From: an uncultured Halieaceae bacterium
Lineage (GTDB): Bacteria > Pseudomonadota > Gammaproteobacteria > Pseudomonadales > Halieaceae
DNA length: 64,000 nucleotides
NCBI GenBank assembly: GCA_938074045.1
Contig: CALJGI010000004.1
Coordinates: 186,001 to 250,000, forward strand
Direction: 5' to 3'
This document shows positions 62,584-64,000 of the stretch, one piece after another. The translations under genes were made by a program, and so were the position numbers. How positions within the stretch are numbered: the first letter of the stretch is position 1; every line of letters begins with the position of its first letter. The notes beneath the pieces are model-generated. The model worked only from the letters and a program-made list of their open reading frames with translations, did no database searches and had not been told where the DNA came from.

Positions 62584-63339
62584 CTATGCTGAATCTGTAT
62601 CGTGTTCTCCATCGGAGCCCATAAAGCCGCGCCAAACCAGAATACCGACCAAAGCCATAGCCATGGCAAACCACTGCACTGCATAGCCTTGGTGTTTGTC
62701 CGGACTCATATTAACCAAAGGCCAGGCGATAGCGAGGGCAGCGCGACTCCCTTCGTCAAGCCTAATTTCCAAAGGATAGACCGCCTCTCCAGCCGCTACC
62801 GCTACCTCATATGGGTCGAGCACCTGCATCACGGCCGGCCATTCTGTGGGCGGCTCAGGACTTGCCAGTTGAAAAGGTCGGCCCGTCGGCACATACACGT
62901 GCCCGGTAATCTCCAACACACCACGGGGCAACGGCAGATCGGGCAAAGCTCTGCGACCGGGGTCACCAACCACCCACCCACGGTTCACGAGAACAATCTG
63001 CGCACCCGTTTCCGGTTTGAATCCCGACACTACCTGATAACCAAATCGACCCTTGCTGAGTCGATTGTCCAGAAAAATAGTTGGCTCATCCAGAAAGCGT
63101 CCTCGCAGCTTTACTCGCCGATAAGCCAGGTTTTCCTCCAGGTTTCGCAGTCCTGCATAATCCAGCGGAGGTCTCTGCTGTTGTGTTCTATACGCGGCTT
63201 CAAGTGTGCGCTTTTCGTCGGCCCGCTGTAACTGCCATATGCCCAGAGCCAACAATCCCGGTAAGAGCACAGCCGTGAGAAGAGCCAGTCTATAGTCCAG
63301 CTGAAAAGCGCTATATCGCATCTTGGCGGCAGCCTTCAT
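62584..63339 (-). CDS. SURF1 family oxidase assembly protein
   Basis: The 251-residue protein is a SURF1 homologue that helps put haem A into oxidase subunit I. It has two transmembrane helices, one near the N-terminus (LTAVLLPGLLALGIWQLQRA) and one near the C-terminus (WFAMAMALVGILVWRGF), with a periplasmic domain between them containing GRFGYQVVSGF and VNRGWVVGDP. The start could be the ATG at 63339 or the one six codons downstream. Divergent from the DUF2909 gene. Confidence 0.92.
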   Translation of the reverse strand: MKAAAKMRYSAFQLDYRLALLTAVLLPGLLALGIWQLQRADEKRTLEAAYRTQQQRPPLDYAGLRNLEENLAYRRVKLRGRFLDEPTIFLDNRLSKGRFGYQVVSGFKPETGAQIVLVNRGWVVGDPGRRALPDLPLPRGVLEITGHVYVPTGRPFQLASPEPPTEWPAVMQVLDPYEVAVAAGEAVYPLEIRLDEGSRAALAIAWPLVNMSPDKHQGYAVQWFAMAMALVGILVWRGFMGSDGEHDTDSA

Positions 63340-63413
63340 CTCGCAGCTGGGGAGGAAGACTCTTTATTCGGCGCGTGTATAATGCGCTGCGCCAGCAACT
63401 TCCGGGGACAATC

Positions 63414-63671
63414 ATGCTATTGAAAATCGCTATCATAGTGCTATTCGTTGCTCTATTGATCAGCCTGGGTAGCGGCCTGTTTTTTCTGTTGAGAGACAAG
63501 GGCGACTCAGAAAGAACGCTGCATTCGCTCGGGGTTCGTGTGACGCTGGCGCTGGCGCTGCTGGCTCTTGTAACCTATGGTGTCATGACCGGTCAGCTGC
63601 GCTCAAAAGCCCCGTGGGACCAGCCGCGACAACCAGCGTCGGCGACTAGCGAGAGCGGGGCCGGGCCCTGA
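63414..63671 (+). CDS. DUF2909 twin-transmembrane protein
   Basis: An 85-residue protein of two transmembrane helices (about 3-22 and 39-60) with the family stretch SGLFFLLRDKGDSERTLHSL between them. The ATG at 63414 gives the usual DUF2909 beginning (MLLKIAIIVLF). The family lies beside SURF1 and ctaE in many gammaproteobacteria and probably helps with oxidase assembly, although no member is characterised as far as I know. Divergent from SURF1 and convergent with ctaE. Confidence 0.88.
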   Translation: MLLKIAIIVLFVALLISLGSGLFFLLRDKGDSERTLHSLGVRVTLALALLALVTYGVMTGQLRSKAPWDQPRQPASATSESGAGP

Positions 63672-63686
63672 ATCAAGCTTGCTGCG

Positions 63687-64000
63687 CTAGATAATATAAA
63701 CAAACAAGAACAGCCCGATCCAGACCACGTCGACGAAGTGCCAATACCAGCTGGACGCCTCAAAGCCGAAGTGATCATCTGCCGTAAAATGTCCACCACG
63801 AACCGACCGAAGCCATTGAATGCCGAGCATAAATGCGCCAAGACAGACGTGGAATCCATGAAAGCCGGTCAACATGAAAAAAGTTGAGCCGTAAATCCCT
63901 GACTCCAGTGTCAAACCGAGTTCGGTGTACGCTTCGTAATATTCCTCAATCTGGAGCAGGACGAAGGCAAAACCCAGTAGCAGAGTGCCGCCCAACCACC
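63687..64000 (-). CDS. ctaE: Cytochrome c oxidase subunit III (C-terminal part, runs off right edge)
   Basis: The last 104 or so residues of subunit III are in the window; the frame is open at the right edge. Seen are LLLGFAFVLLQIEEYYEAY, then GIYGSTFFMLTGFHGFHVCL with the conserved His pair, GAFMLGIQWLR and WYWHFVDVVWIGLFLFVYII, which ends the protein. Length and layout fit an aa3/caa3-type oxidase. The rest of the cox genes must lie to the right. Confidence 0.95.
   Translation of the reverse strand, partial: WLGGTLLLGFAFVLLQIEEYYEAYTELGLTLESGIYGSTFFMLTGFHGFHVCLGAFMLGIQWLRSVRGGHFTADDHFGFEASSWYWHFVDVVWIGLFLFVYII

Noticed and set aside
1-64000. rRNA, tRNA, CRISPR array or prophage
   Set aside because: No tRNA-like TTCAAAT/GTTCGA loops in a plausible cloverleaf, no spaced repeats, and no structural or integrase genes were seen.

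Overview
The window looks like a piece of chromosome from a marine gammaproteobacterium near the Pseudomonadales/Cellvibrionales (a Halieaceae-like organism is my best guess). The basis is gene order recalled from Pseudomonas: glnE-ilvE-waaF-waaC-waaG-waaP, the phosphate/arginine block DUF47-pit-argE-argA, dsbA-cytochrome c4-cytochrome c5-engB-polA followed by znuA/zur-znuC-znuB, and the cytochrome oxidase assembly block ctaE-DUF2909-SURF1-ctaA-ctaB-SCO. No rRNA, tRNA, CRISPR array, prophage or intact insertion sequence was seen.

Layout. 1-10.1 kb (minus strand): a GspE-type ATPase, glnE, ilvE and the LPS inner-core genes waaF, waaC, waaG and waaP. waaP is fused in frame to a second LPS-kinase-like domain and runs off the left edge. 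10.2-17.7 kb (plus): DUF47/phosphate transporter, argE, argA, a 200-bp imperfect palindrome, ilvD and an HD-domain gene. 17.7-38.2 kb: an accessory stretch, AT-rich in its first part, of short mostly co-oriented genes (GNAT acetyltransferases, VOC/glyoxalase-fold proteins, metallo-beta-lactamase-fold hydrolases, an SDR, a luciferase-like oxidoreductase, VF530, RRM, DM13, DUF2164, DUF6122, MarC, NhaA). It is littered with decayed genes: an IS3 transposase tail, an amidohydrolase, a MAPEG protein, a VOC stub, a DUF1348 protein and a GNAT remnant. 38.2-43.7 kb: a divergent SGNH-like/MBOAT O-acyltransferase pair, a DUF6279 lipoprotein with a Frag1-like membrane protein, and a histone-deacetylase-family enzyme. 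43.8-50.3 kb: leuA divergent from an Lrp-type regulator with a strong palindromic operator between them, an M1 aminopeptidase lipoprotein and a Bcr/CflA exporter. 50.4-59.2 kb: a cysteine synthase pseudogene, dsbA, two c-type cytochromes, engB, polA and the Zur-controlled zinc importer. 59.3-64 kb: haem A synthesis and cytochrome c oxidase assembly genes, ending in a partial ctaE.

How the genes work together. The left block builds and phosphorylates the lipid A-core and links to nitrogen control (GlnE) and branched-chain amino acids (IlvE, IlvD, LeuA). ZnuABC with Zur forms a self-contained zinc-starvation response with one shared operator. The right end supplies haem A, copper and assembly factors to a caa3/aa3-type oxidase, alongside DsbA and cytochromes c4 and c5.

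The most interesting non-coding signal is the 152-bp convergent gap between engB and polA. On the polA strand it folds as four successive hairpins ending in an intrinsic terminator, at the genomic position that carries Spot 42 in enterics and ErsA in Pseudomonas. Other points worth a look are the waaP fusion, a glnE frame with no standard start codon, the 200-bp palindrome after argA, and the concentration of broken genes in the accessory stretch.
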